Counted from the stretch's first letter, positions 1-12,104 are shown. The stretch is DNA of 64,000 nucleotides from Acanthochlamys bracteata (GCA_019914995.1 CM034129.1:6337725-6401724), one strand, 5' to 3'. Notes: generated by a model not told the origin, from the letters alone. Program-made: numbers and translations.

Positions 1-768
1 TTAAAAATCAATTACTTTGGCATAAAACAAGCCCAGTCACAAGCATGTGAGAGGTAATAACATGTTACTTGGCTGGAAAATAGGTTTTCCAATCTGGTCT
101 CCTTTTATCCATGAAGCATAAGTATTTAGCACGCAGACAACTTACACCCAATAGTAGTTTGTTAACCTCAGAGGTAAATCTTCTTTTGCCTGCAATTTTG
201 AGGGATATTATGAATTATGCTGGCAAAAAGCTTAGAAGCATTTGGTTATAAATAATATTTTCACCTGATTCTTGAGAGTAACCATTTCCGTAAAAAAAAA
301 GTTTGTCTGACTTACTTCCATAGGCCCATATGGTGGATTAACAAACCATTGAGATTAATCATTTAAACTTATAGTTTGACACGGCAGATGGCTGGATGCT
401 CTATCTACTTTATCCAAATAAAAAATGATCAAGTTGATGTCAAAGAAGACTGATGACAGAACTTTCTGCATTCATCTCTACTAAATGCATGATACACAAA
501 GAGACTACATTTCTTCAAGTGCGTGCATGCATGTGCATCGGTAGTACATCATTCAATAACTAACTACTATACAAACAATTTGCAACTTGCAATTTAATAA
601 GATCCTAATCTAATATACATGGATGAAAGAAAAACAATAGTGCCATCAATAAGAAAAACTAAGTTCCAAGCAGCAGTATGACTTTTACAAACAAGAAAAG
701 TCGTAAACATAAAGTAGGTTGAAAGTCAAACAAAAGAGAATAATTTCTTGCAGTAACAATGAGCATAC
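1..768 (-). other. intron of the SRF gene (window edge)
   Basis: The donor GTATGC follows exon 12 at 768 and I find no acceptable next kinase exon down to position 1. This is read as one AT-rich intron continuing beyond the window. Confidence 0.6.
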
Positions 769-3700
769 CTGTCCATCAGGCAGCTCTGCCAAGTATACTT
801 TGCCTAACCTAGTATCTTTGATCACGTTTTCTTCACTGAAACTATTTGTATACTGCTGAAGAGATGCAACAGAAAAGGAAGCCACAGATGTTGGCGGATT
901 TATGCTATCAGATCTAGGGGCCCTTGCAATATTTTCAGTAGGCATGACAGGGGGGTGCACAGCAGCCTCCTCAGTACGGGGGTTCTGATTTTCATGTAAC
1001 GAACTTCCTTCATTGTCATCACTAAGAATTTTGGGCTTTAGAACTACTCTTTCGACAGGTAGTGGGATGGCAGTAACATCAGTTCGGCCCAAATCGATCT
1101 TATGTCCCTTCTTTGCTTTCTCAGAAGTTTCTTTAGGAACTGCCAAGAAATTATTTTTATCAAGATATAAAAGCTCTCATTCTGACAGAAATGAGGACAA
1201 AACTAAAAACACCATACCTGGCATTATCTTGTTACCCTCTTCTTTGTTTTGTTGTCGTGCACCATCTTTAAAAATACAGGAGCATATCAATAGCAGGAAA
1301 GAAAAACGAAAGAAACAAAGCACTGCACCAAGTGCTTGCAAAGAGGGTAGAATATGCTTTTAGTATGGAGTTACCTCTTCTCGCTTCATCATTAGACTTG
1401 ACAAACAGATCATTACGTGGGGTTTCCACTGGCCTATCATAAACTCTTTCTTCACGCTTATTTGTGAAGCAGTCATCCTTAGATTTTCTTTCTTGCCATT
1501 TTGATATGCAAAACATCACCAGCAGCAAAACTACTATAACCAAAATAACTGCAGCAATTACAGACCCAGCAATTTTGAAGGCTGAGAATCCTTTCTTTGA
1601 GCTTTTTGTACTCGGGGTGCTTTCTTGAGCAGCTGGTGCATAAGATGAGTTGGACGGCTTCACTACAGGAGTAGATGGTCCACCAGATGTACGAGGCACC
1701 AATGGTGATGGTGGCGAAGATGGTGGTAGGGAAAATGGTGGTGATGTTGTTGGAGCAATGGTTGTATTAAATGGATTACCATCTTTTCTGCAGACCATAT
1801 TGTAGCTTCTTAGACTTTGCAGAAGGGAATTCTACTACTCAACTTATCAAATTTGTTTGGACTATAAATGCTCTGAAACTATAAGCTAAGCAGCTGTGCC
1901 AGCAAAGTTAACAGATTATAGGAGTTTAAAGCGAACAGCAATTTCCTAAATCAACAAGCAAGTATTCCAGTACGTGTCAAACAAAAGCACTTACTTGAGA
2001 TTTGGAATGGTGAGAATCTTTGGAGGAATAGGTCCAGAGAACAGATTGTTCTCTATATTCCTGTTTCAATACTCAAAAGAAAAACAGTCACCAAATAGTC
2101 ACTTCAAATCCAGGTAAATTTTAATTAATAAGCAGGTGAAATCAGAGACTTTAGGCTTAATTGCAAATAATGTTTGGTTTAGATTCTCGGGATAGAATAT
2201 GCATGCTCTAATACAGGCGTTACGTAATCTTTCCAAAGGCATGGTTTGGAGATTCTCTAAAGAGAAAACACACTTAAAGGAGCAAGGAAGGTGAAGCTAA
2301 ATGGAGATTTTCTTCAAAATGAGTGGGTTTTCAAAGAGGCTTTCCATTCTCCAAACTCAATCCTAAATGGAGCCTTAGAAACACAAGGATAACACAGCTG
2401 TAGGGACTGATGTGGCACATAATGCCTATGAAATTGTAAAAGTGAGTAGATATGGAAGATGTTACTCGGGTTAATATGTTACTCCTGCAACTAAACAGAA
2501 AAGGACCAACTGGTTGGCATGAGAATAATGACGAATTATGGTTTATCATCAGGGATGTCCATTCCGCGCATCTAAGAAGGACATGAAGTCAGTCAGACTT
2601 CATGCAGAAAAGCAATGCCGTGCACTAGAAGTTCGTAAAATTAGGCAAGAATTCATACAATAGGTTAATAGAGCATGGGAAAGTTAATTCTTCTAAGAAC
2701 AATTTTCCACTATTCTGCAGAAACTTATGGATTAAAAGTCTAATAACCTCCACAACAAGACTCATGAGAAAAGTATATAGTACACATGTCGGAATGTTCA
2801 TAATAGTGACTTTATCTTATAGCCTATATACCATTCTATACATGTGATACATGCCTACTGAATTTTCTTACATCCTGATAACTAATTTGCTTGCTCAATA
2901 TAAATAGCCAACCAAAAAAGAAAAAAACAGTCGGATAGAGAAACAGTACAAAGTTTGGAGAGGAAGATCCTGCAAGACCGCAAGCGTGCCAGAGAGCTGA
3001 TTGTTTTGCAGTTTCCTATAAAAGAAGAGATCCATCGTCATGATTTGGCAAGGTCTTTACATGTGATGAAACTGAGAAGGCAATGGCTTACAATGTAGTC
3101 AGTGATGACAAGTTCCCCATAGATTGTGGAAGCTGACCACTTATATTGTTACTAGAAAGATCCCTAATAAGATCAATTTTATTTTGAATTGAAGTGTCAT
3201 TAGAAGACATACACAAAGGAAACGCTTGGATGAAAATTGAAACTCACAAATTAATTAAGCTAGTGAGAGACTGGAAAGCATCAGGCAATTCTCCAGTTAA
3301 ATGGTTTTCATTTACTGACCTGCAAAGAAATTTCACAAATGTAAGTAGGTACAATAACATCTGCGAATGTCTGAAGTTGTTAGACATCAAGTACACTCTT
3401 ACATGTCCGTCAAAAGTACAAGTCCCGTGAAAGATTTTGGAAGGCTTCCTGTGAAATTGTTTGCCGAAAGAAAACTTCACAGGAATATGCAACAAAACAT
3501 TCTGAATCTTATTAGTCGCCATGTAAATACAAATTGGAAGATGGACAATTACAGGATACGAAACATACAATCTTTGCATTGTAGTAGGCAGATTATCTGG
3601 TATACTTCCTCCAATGTGATTATTGCTGAGATCTCTATCACGTAAATATAGAGGATAAAATTAATCCTAGTTACTACATTCTATATGTTTCCATAGAAGC

Positions 3701-4729
3701 AACAAAATCTGAAATACTCAAGATTTCTAAATATTATAAACTCCAGAAATCACATTAACCATAGTACATTAACTCACACTGTTACAATATGAACTCACAT
3801 TGTTATAATTGAATTAAAAGAATCCAAATTTTCGCCGAGTTGCCCTCCTAAATTTGCAGCATTCAGAACTCTGTTATAGATAAATCATTTGATTACTAAG
3901 TATTAATAAGCACAAGAACAAATTTTGAAAGAATATCATACATTCCAGTGATATTTGATTCTACACATTGAACACCTTGCCATGCCTCCCCACATGGATC
4001 TCCTCCGCTTGCAATCCACCCAGGAAGAGTTGGTGAGCCGAGTGCAGCATATAAGTTATTTATAGCAAAAACTGAAAAGGAAACGAAGGGAAAATATCAG
4101 ATTATTTGGTAAAAGCAATTTCAGATGAACGAAGAATGATGAACTCATAGATTATGAGCAACTAAACTACCTTTTAGCTCCATAATATATCTACAAGGCA
4201 TACAACAATGTGTAGTGATACGAATTTAAGGGTTTGAGATCTAAGATTAAGACAGCATAAAAATACCATACACAAGCTAACTTAATTCTAGAGGGTATGA
4301 TTATATGATAGCGTGATGGATAAATACACTCCGGACAACAGCATCTTTCAAGCGGATGTTACATGAACCACAACACATGAGCACGAACATGGTATAGAAA
4401 TGCTAACTTGTAGTTACGAAACATAAATTCTCGAAGTTGAAAATACTACAAACATTTACTTGCAGCATATTCAGAAAGAATAGTCAGCAGAGATTGATGT
4501 ATATGTATCATAATGAAATTGTACAAAATGGAGAAATTGAATATTACGGAGCAAACACTGAAACATTCTCAGGGCTATATCATCTACTCCATTTTAATGT
4601 ATAAAAAGGAGCAGAAAGCATTGGTATACCATCTCTAGGGTCAGTGAGACTTTCACAAAGAGGGACGTCACTGGTTGCTATAAGAACAATCAGAAAGTGC
4701 ACAAGCATCGTCCACAATGCAATATTCAT
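769..4729 (-). CDS. STRUBBELIG-receptor family leucine-rich-repeat receptor-like kinase, N-terminal part (gene runs off the left edge)
   Basis: Twelve coding exons read on the minus strand: 4630-4729, 3942-4071, 3799-3870, 3569-3634, 3403-3474, 3248-3319, 3092-3163, 2950-3015, 1995-2060, 1375-1787, 1218-1265 and 769-1139. All are bounded by GT/AG and stay in frame (516 codons). The start at 4729 opens a signal peptide (about residues 1-24). The following SUB-type N-terminal domain contains GDPCGEAWQGVQCVES. Six or seven LRRs follow, one per 66- or 72-nt exon. Then come a Pro/Ser/Thr-rich stretch (about 250-298), a transmembrane helix (about 311-333) and a cytosolic juxtamembrane region. The last visible exon enters kinase subdomain I (FSEENVIKDTRLGKVY), where two of the three loop glycines are replaced. 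SRF proteins sit in the plasma membrane and signal in cell-wall and tissue-patterning contexts; many are atypical kinases. Subfamily resembles SRF1/SRF3 but is not assigned. Catalytic loop and stop lie outside the window. Confidence 0.93.
2240..2375. repeat. short foldback (MITE-like) in an SRF intron
   Basis: An arm reading GGTTTGGAGATTCTC near 2249 is matched in reverse complement by the stretch near 2343-2362 (GAGTTTGGAGAATGG on the minus strand), about 130 bp apart. It lies in the 889-bp intron between the exons 2950-3015 and 1995-2060. No clear target duplication. Confidence 0.35.
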
Positions 4730-4737
4730 AGTTGCAT
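4726..4737 (-). CDS. minimal upstream ORF overlapping the SRF start codon
   Basis: Read on the minus strand the bases are ATG CAA CTA TGA. The uORF stop TGA shares bases with the SRF start ATG in the motif ATGA. It lies inside the 67-nt leader segment predicted by the acceptor at 4797. Three codons; it could limit or couple initiation at the SRF start. Expression is not shown. Confidence 0.4.
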   Translation of the reverse strand: MQL

Positions 4738-6100
4738 GTCTCACACGAGCAATGCTGCTACCAAGTCACCTTCTGCATCAATGTACTCACACAATTCTGA
4801 AACAAAGAAAAAAAGAAAACCACATATACCAAAATCAGTGAGCACAATTAATAGTAAGTGTTATAATGGCGAAGAGTGAACGGAGACAAATAGCAACGAC
4901 TGTCAATTATTGCCTAATCAGAGTAAGACAATTTGTCTTGCATTTAACAAGATAATCTGAGTAAACAGAGGATGGAACATAGGTCCAACTTTCCGAGAAA
5001 TTAAACAACCTCGGCAAGTGTTAATTCAAACAAACAGCTACAATCTCAAATTTTGTCTAATCCTAAATGCTTAAAGAAGTATCAGCTAGTTTTCTCTCAA
5101 GAACAAGAAATTCTTCCATCACTATGTATCAAACATACTTAAAAATTAAATTAAGCCAAGAAAACTTCTCTAATTACCTTTTAAGTGGAAGAGCGACTAA
5201 GACAAACGGGAAATCACAGAAAAAAATAACCCACATTCTCACTCAAACAAAGGTTTGAACCAGTAATCTACCAGATCTAACACCAGACTCCCACCAACAC
5301 AGAATGCACCCTTTTATCAAAAAATATATATTTTTCTTTACAGAGAAAAACTCAACAAAAAAAAAGGAAAGAAAGAAACACCAACTTCTCACTTCCCCAG
5401 AACAAGTAAGTCCAAAGAATTAGAAAGAAATCATAATTCCAAAAGCTACAAAAAACGAGAAAAACAAGAAGGACAGAAGTTTGACAGACGGCAAAGCACG
5501 GAAATCGAAGTTGGCCAAAACCAAAACAACGACGCAACAAACAACAACGAACAAGAAGAAGTAAAACCTTCAAAGAAACAACATTATTGTAATTATAATC
5601 CTAATAATTTAAAACAATAATAAAGGTAATGCCGTATAAAGTCCACAAACCTTTTGTTTCTTTCTTTCTTCTTCTTCTTCTTCTTCTTCTTCAACTTGAC
5701 AATAGTAGTAAGAATAGTAATTCCTCTCTAGAAAACAAAAAAATTTCTAAGTAGAAACACCGGGCTGGAGTGGTTTCCAACAAAGATTCATCAATCTTTC
5801 CTTGTCATTCCTTCTAAAAACTAGTAGTAGTACAACATAGTTAGCTGCTAAGATTCCAAGAATCACTTTAGATGAAGTAAGATTAGATCTCAGTAGTGGG
5901 CAAAGTAGTAAACAGAGCTTTGAGAGAGAGAGAGGAGCACTGGAGTGTAGTGCTTGAAGTAAAACCAACTAGAAAAAGTGATAGAGAGAGAAAATCAGTT
6001 TCCAACCAAAAGGAAGCAAAAGAAATTTCTTTGTATGTTTTAAGAGAGAGAGAGAGAGAGAAGTGGGAAGAATAGGGATTGAAGGCAACGGAATCTGATC
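4730..6100 (-). promoter_or_regulatory. SRF 5' leader with probable leader intron, and proximal promoter
   Basis: A strong acceptor (pyrimidine tract then CAG at 4797-4799) lies 67 nt upstream of the start codon. This suggests an intron in the 5' UTR. A possible donor is AAAAG|GTTTGT at 5651/5650, but other donors (near 5560 and 5266) are possible. Further upstream the minus strand is CT-rich with (CTT)n near 5667-5690 and (CT)n runs at 5916-5933 and 6043-6060, typical of plant leaders and core promoters. The transcription start is not determined. Confidence 0.45.
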
Positions 6101-6129
6101 TGTCTCTGCAAGATTATTTATTTTAATTC

Positions 6130-7320
6130 ATTTTTAAGATTTGTAATACAATCTTCTGACGAGAAATTTTGAAGAGAGAGCACTTTGAATTGCAGTGCTG
6201 GCCCACAAAAGTGAAACAAAGAAAGAAAGCGCAGCGAAGCAACAAAGTTAATTTCTTTAGCATCGCAATACCAGACCAGTTATAATTTCTTTAGCATCAT
6301 AAGGCCATTACAATTTCGTTTCAGTTCAGGTACTCTAAATACAAATTAATACAAATATGGTGTGAGAAATTGAAACTTTTTCACCAAGGTTGAAACTTTT
6401 TAACAAAATCAATTTTTTTGTTTTGTTTGACTGACTGATTGTTTCACAAATATAATAAAACAACATAATCTTGAGCAATGGCAGACGCGTAAAAACGATT
6501 ACCATTAACGTAAAACTAAGACTAAGATAGCTTTTAATTATATACGCAAAATCCAAAATGTTCGTCCTTCGGGAGCTGCGATTAAAAGATTAGTTTAAAT
6601 TTGTAATCCTCAGCAATGGATTATAAAGTTGTCGAAAGACAGAACTAGCAATCGTACTCAAAAAATAAATATTTGGGTTGGGTAAAAGGTGTTGGGAAAA
6701 GAAGCTAACAAAAGTTTCCTGGGAAAAAAAAAAAAAGATTGAGAATGTAACATGTTTAAAATTATAGAGTTTTTACCGAAAGAATACTTGCGAATCTAAT
6801 GGAGCCATATGTATAGAGTAGACATATCACATGAACCATTAGGCTTTTAGCAAAATTGTGGACCATTATCTTTTGGAAACCTTCTGAATAATTTCTTGGC
6901 AGCGCCTGGCAAAACAAAAGATAGATGCCAACTTATTAACTGCTGCCAACCTAATTTTAACTTACTTTCTATTCATTTATTAGGGATTACTAGAAGTTTA
7001 CGGAGAGAAAATATAAAGTAAGAGCTTGTTTGGTAACGTTATGGATTCCAAATGTTTGGTTCAGTAGAGTTGTAGAAAATGAGTTTTTAATTTCTATAAT
7101 CTAAACAAGATATTTGGTAAAGAAAAAAAATAAACAGATGATTTCTAAAATTGAAAATGACACTAACAAGAAGCTGTGCATATTATTTAGTAAATTAATT
7201 TAAGAAAATTTTCAATCAAATATACATTAAAATAGTAAATAGTATACTTTTTAAAATTATTATTTGAATAATAAATATTATTCATTAGTTATTCGAACAT
7301 ATACGTAAGTAAGTTGCATT
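6130..7320. other. intergenic DNA, no gene seen
   Basis: AT-rich sequence upstream of the SRF leader. No exon-like reading frame of recognisable family on either strand. Confidence 0.6.
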
Positions 7321-7324
7321 AATA

Positions 7325-7579
7325 TCGTATTTATCAACACTCCAAATTTATTTCTTTTAAGCTTACTTTTAATACGTTACATTAAAATACATACAAAATT
7401 TTAAAATAAATTTTTTTATTAATAAATTTTTTAAAAAAATTAATTTTAAAATATACTATAATATTAAGTTAATATAAAATTTTATTTTTTATTAAATATT
7501 TTTAATTTTTAATTTTATTTTTTAAATTAATTTTTAAAAATTTCACTTCACTTATTTTATCTACAAGATAAACACGCCC
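7325..7579. mobile_element. TA-flanked MITE, copy 1
   Basis: Ends resemble each other in inverted orientation (start TCGTATTTATC, end GATAAACACGCCC) and TA stands immediately outside each end. The interior is almost pure A/T. It aligns end to end by eye with the copy at 34139-34374. A TA duplication is the signature of Tc1/mariner-type (Stowaway-like) MITEs; the superfamily is inferred. Confidence 0.6.
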
Positions 7580-7632
7580 TACAATTCAAACCAATATCCA
7601 AACATACTAAGTTATTTGAGCTGACATATTTA

Positions 7633-7902
7633 GGATCCGTTTGGCAGTGTGTTTCATAAGCTGCTTATCAGCTTTTCTCAATTTTTTTTCATTTCACGTT
7701 TTTCAATACATATTTTATAAGTATATAAAAAATTTATTTAAAAATTTAGAAAGTGTAGAAAAATTTTACGAAGTAAGATCTTTTATTGCATATTTTTATT
7801 TTTATTTTTTGAAGTAAAAAAAAATATAGCTCGTTTTCCAAAAAAGATAAAAATATCCTCTATTTTACAAAAGCTCTATTTCATAATCAATCCCAAGCAC
7901 TC
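7633..7902. mobile_element. PIF/Harbinger-type MITE, family A
   Basis: Starts GGATCCGTTTGGCAGTG and ends in CAATCCCAAGCACTC, flanked on both sides by TTA (7630-7632 and 7903-7905). The AT-rich core carries the string TTTAGAAAGTGTAGAAAAA, also recognisable in the copy at 63473-63726. A 3-bp TWA duplication plus GTTTGG terminus fits Tourist/Harbinger MITEs. Confidence 0.7.
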
Positions 7903-8069
7903 TTAACTATTTGAAAAGGGGTGCCCTTAAATATTATATATACTCACACACCAGCGACGAAAAACTACAAAATGCGATCCAGTTTATCATAATTGAGGTT
8001 AAAAGCTTTAAAATTATGGATTATTTTAGCTGTAAAAATCTAAACCAAAATTTGAACATTTAACTAAGC

Positions 8070-8320
8070 GCTTAAGGAAATTTTTTACAGTATTTATGAT
8101 AACGAGTTTTTCTAAAGTATAAAATATTTTAAAACTTTTTAAAAATTAATTTTTATATTAAAAAATAATATTATATATATAATATTGTACGATATTCAAT
8201 TCATTTGTATATTTTAAATATTTAAAAAAATTATATAAAATAATGTAAAAATTTTAATAAAAATTTGAGAGCTTTTGGAAGAAAAAAGTAATACCATAAA
8301 CACCACCGAACGATCCTACA
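8070..8320. repeat. degenerate AT-rich MITE-like stretch
   Basis: A/T-only core between CTTAAGG near 8071 and GAACGATCC near 8310, of the same general texture as family A MITEs. Ends are too decayed to place a duplication. Confidence 0.35.
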
Positions 8321-9175
8321 TCGTCCACGGAGCTTGTCTAGGTAATATGATTGTCAAATTCAGAATAATTACGAAGGCAATCTTGTGTTTAACGTAATTG
8401 TTCTTTATAAGATCTGAACCAATCAACTCAGATACGAACCACAAGAGATAATTAATTAGTTCACGAAATGTATACTATTAAAGAGATATTATCATGACAA
8501 ATATTTGTCACTTGACTGTTGATAATGCGAACATGAAAAGTGGTATACTAACTGGTTAATTGGCACACTCATGCGTTTGAGCTTAGACTCTTCAGGTGTC
8601 TATCAAGCATTAGCAACACAAATCTTAACTAACACTAGAGTAAATCACTTTGATAAGCACATTAGTAAACTTCTCTTCCTCGTATCATCACTAAACCATC
8701 TATTAATTATCACTATAAAAAATTCAAACCACAACATATATTCACTTGTAGGAGTTCATGAATGTTAGTTAAATGGGCGAACGTATGTGTAATAAAAGCA
8801 TATAAGCTTTCCCCATATGATCACAAAGGAGCCCGAAGTAGATCATTTTAATTGAACAGATTAATAAGGAGATATAATCAAAGTGTTCGACATATTTGAA
8901 AAGTTAGGGATTGAAGATTTAAAAGTGTCGGAACTCTTGGAGTAATGGAGAGGACCCAAACCCCATGAACCAATGTATGCATCTTGTCTGCATTATGTCT
9001 TTCTTGTATACACTTGATTTGCACTTCAGTTCCTTTGTTCAAATACAGAACTGTGAATCCTCTTCCTTAATGCTTTTGATTGCCAAACATATATATGCAA
9101 AAATGCTCACTCAAGTATTGACTTGACGACAGCTTCAAAAGAATTTGAAGTCGCGGGTACATAGGCAAGAAAAAA
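8320..9175. other. intergenic DNA and 3' flank of the DUF789 gene
   Basis: No gene recognised. The part next to 9175 should hold the 3' UTR of the minus-strand DUF789 gene; no single polyadenylation signal stands out. Confidence 0.5.
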
Positions 9176-10683
9176 TCAGCCACAATGACGAAGTGCTCTG
9201 GTGAAGTACTCAAAGTCATGGTGGAAAACTTGAAGTTGCCTGAGCCAAGAATCCGCAGCGATCAACAACGACCGCATCCTTACATGGTCCTTCCCTCCGT
9301 CGCCAGACCCCCATAGCTCTCCTAGCCTGCTACTATAACCATTGCTGTGGCCTCGTTTTATTTTGTAGGCGGCTAACCCAAATGGTTGCAAGGCTGTACC
9401 AACTTTTCTAGCTTTTTCTTTGCACAGTTTCTTATCTTCTAGTGTGGAACTACAATCCATATCTTGCTCTGCATTTCCGCCATGGTATAACAAAAATTTG
9501 ATAACAATTTACGGGTCAGCATGATTAAATTATACGATGTATGCTTTAATTAATAATAATGCGGCTCTGCAGCCTGCCATGTTGAATTGAAAGGCAAAGA
9601 CTAGTAAACCTTGGAAAGAAGCAGAGAGGGTATGATAAGTGAGGAAACAAGCAGAGAGATCCTTCACTCCTCTGCTTGAAGGAATATGATAGATTGGGTA
9701 CCATGCCACCGCCATCCAACTTGCCGGTGATAGCTCCATGCTCGTCAATGTCATCAACCTATGAAACCCATTTTCCGCCAACGCCTTAATCTGAAACCAT
9801 GCATATAAATGTAGATTTGGCAAAACCCCCATATATATGAGTGATTTGTAAGGCAACGTACAATAGTTAATAAAAATAATATCTGAATCTCTAATTAGTA
9901 AAATATACACCTTGTCTGAGAGAGGGATTCTTGCATAAGGTGCAGACCTCTCAAAGTACTGAAAATAGAGACGACCCAATCTATCATTGTAAGGGAAACT
10001 GATAATGCTGTCTTGATTGAAACTGCTGCAACATTCAGCCGATGAACGGTCACAATCGGACCTCCAGACCTTCTCGCTATCACCAGTACTCTCGCCACTG
10101 CTGCACGAATCCTCGCTCAACTCCTTCGCCTCTGATTCTGTATCTTCACTTCGAACATTGCTGTTAAATAATTAGGCAGTTTCTCGTAATAAAATGTTAG
10201 CATTTGAGCTGTGAGCCAAAAGAAGTTAATTAAAACTAATTAAGACTTGGGACATGCTTTACAAATAGAAGTATATCATCATACCTAAAGTTATTAGAGA
10301 AGCATCTGGTGTTGTCAGTAAAAATTTGTATTGCAGAGAGGTAGGGTACGTAATACTGCACAATCTTGTTGTTATCTTCATCGAGAAAAATGGGGACACC
10401 AGCACCGTACGCACTCCATTCCTCGTAGCAGTTCCAAAGATCTCTCAACGTAAAGATCTCCATGTCCATATCTGTACTAATCCATGGATACCCTTGCCGT
10501 CTCAGCTCTCTAATACCAGCCTGCATGCATACGTATCATATAATTTGATCAAAATTTGAAGCAGGAACCTTGGATGCAATGAAGGAATGAGAATTATATT
10601 GATCATACCTCAGGGAGAAGTTTTGAAGGTACGACCGGAGTCGTGCAGTGGAGAAATGAACGAAGATTCGACGTCGCATGCAT
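9176..10683 (-). CDS. DUF789 family protein
   Basis: Five exons on the minus strand: 10609-10683, 10285-10520, 9911-10160, 9610-9790 and 9176-9468, all GT-AG and in frame, giving 344 residues. The start at 10683 is the first ATG after an in-frame TGA and precedes a stretch with NLRSFLHCTTPVVP. Family hallmarks: FTLRDLWNCYEEWSAYGAGV in exon 2, a Ser/Asp/Glu-rich acidic linker early in exon 3, YFERSAPYARIPLSDK at its end, then LSPASWMAVAWYPIYHIP and CFLTYHTLS in exon 4. The C-terminal exon has ADSWLRQLQVFHHDFEYF. No transmembrane or signal segment is seen. The family is plant-wide but its biochemical role is not established, so no function is assigned. The last exon joins at an AG inside codon GAG, which restores the frame exactly. 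Confidence 0.93.
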
Positions 10684-11150
10684 GCCGAGAAATCCAAGAA
10701 GAAGAAACAAGAATCAGAAAGGGTTCAAGGCTGCCCTGAACTTTTTTCTTTATGGTATATGCCAACGAAAAAAAGAAAAGTATTAGAAGGGAAGATTTTT
10801 AATTTTGTTTGTATTCAATAATAGGGTTTGGTTACAGCGCAAGAAAAGAAGAAAAGAAAATGCGCGTTTCTAAAATTAGGGGCAACGCAAATTAATTTAA
10901 GGGAAAAAGAGAATTAAAAGAGTAGCTGGGAATCAAAGGGAAAAAGGGTAATCGTCAAAGCAAGACATAGCACAGCACGGCTACAACTTTAAGCTTTCAG
11001 ACTCTATCGCCTTTAGGAAAGTTTATAACTTCCTAGTTGCTTCTTTTCTATCTTAGGGGTCTTTATATTCCTAGTGTTATGAGATTAGATAATTACTTAT
11101 GCAGTAGGAAGTCCTAACGTGTAGGAGTAACAATGTTACATATAAGTCTT

Positions 11151-11153
<3 letters not shown>

Positions 11154-11183
<30 letters not shown>
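11154..11183 (+). repeat. poly(T) tract, about 30 T
   Basis: An uninterrupted run of T between GA and GTTTCG. It may be the poly(A) end of an inserted reverse-strand retrosequence or simple slippage; no adjacent source sequence is recognised. Confidence 0.8.
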
Positions 11184-11184
<1 letters not shown>

Positions 11185-11437
11185 TTTCGAGTTTCTATAG
11201 AATGTAAAATCTCATGTGTCATAAAATCATAGATTACGTCTATAGATAATTTACTAGCAGCATAGGCTTTGACAATATATTTATATATTTGAGCAATGCT
11301 GTATATAATTTCTTCAATGATAATAATATCTACTTTGAGTTCTATGAGTTGAAGAGGAAGCTAGCAGGCCTTCCCTAATTCATAATACGATGCTTAGATA
11401 ATAAGTAATTTTTATCTAATTTAGATATTATCTACTT

Positions 11438-12104
11438 TGTTGGGCCTCCAAATTTGGCTAGTCCGGATTAGTATCGTATAGGGTTTGGTAGATTCGAATA
11501 AAAAACGGACTAGTTTGATGGATTAGAGCTGAATTAGTAGCGTATGAATTTGGAATGATGCCTAAGTAAAAAACAGACTACTTAATTTGGAGATTGGCCA
11601 ACAACTCATTTTGAATTGGATCAAGTGAACTTTGACTTATGGGCTTAACATCCCACGCCCATTTATAGTCCCATATTTGTTGGATAATAGAATGAACATG
11701 TGCTTATAAATGGAAGATAGTAATCCCTAAAAGGTTGTCACAATTGGTATTAAAATCTGATAGGATTGAGCCATCCGGAGTATTGCTAATGGGAAGATTG
11801 TTGAGCCTCCTAATTTGACTAGGCACCGGATTAGTAGTGTGTAGGGATTGATAAACCCGAGTGAAAATGGACTAGTTTGATGGGTTAGAATTTGATTAGT
11901 AAGATAGAGGTCTAGAATTATGCCCAAGTAAAAAACATGCTATCCAATTTGAAAGTGGGCTAGCAATTCGTATTGGATTGGATCAAGTAGAATTTGACTT
12001 TGTGGATTTAACAGCTCACGCCTTTTAATAGTCCTGCATTAGCTGGAGACTAGAATGGATATATGCTTATAAATAAGAAATGTTAATTCTTAAGAAGTTT
12101 GTCA
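11438..12104 (+). mobile_element. TRIM-like miniature LTR element
   Basis: Two imperfect direct repeats of about 303 and 306 bp (11438-11740 and 11799-12104) both begin TGTTG(G/A)GCCTCC and end TTGTCA. Each contains the TATA-like string GCTTATAAAT. The 58-bp spacer starts with a sequence close to the initiator-Met tRNA primer site (TGGTATTAAAATCTGA, 11745-11760). It ends in a purine-rich run (TAATGGGAAGA) directly before the second repeat. This is LTR-PBS-PPT-LTR with no coding capacity, the architecture of a TRIM. Flanking 5-mers TACTT and CTCTT match at only three of five positions. Confidence 0.62.

Noticed and set aside
5747..5968. Minus-strand 73-codon hydrophobic ORF upstream of the SRF gene
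   Set aside because: It lies in the CT-rich leader, has no splice path in frame to the SRF signal peptide and no family resemblance.
11438..12104. Cassandra-type TRIM with a 5S RNA-like promoter
   Set aside because: I looked for 5S internal-promoter boxes in the repeats and saw none; only a TATA-like GCTTATAAAT is present.
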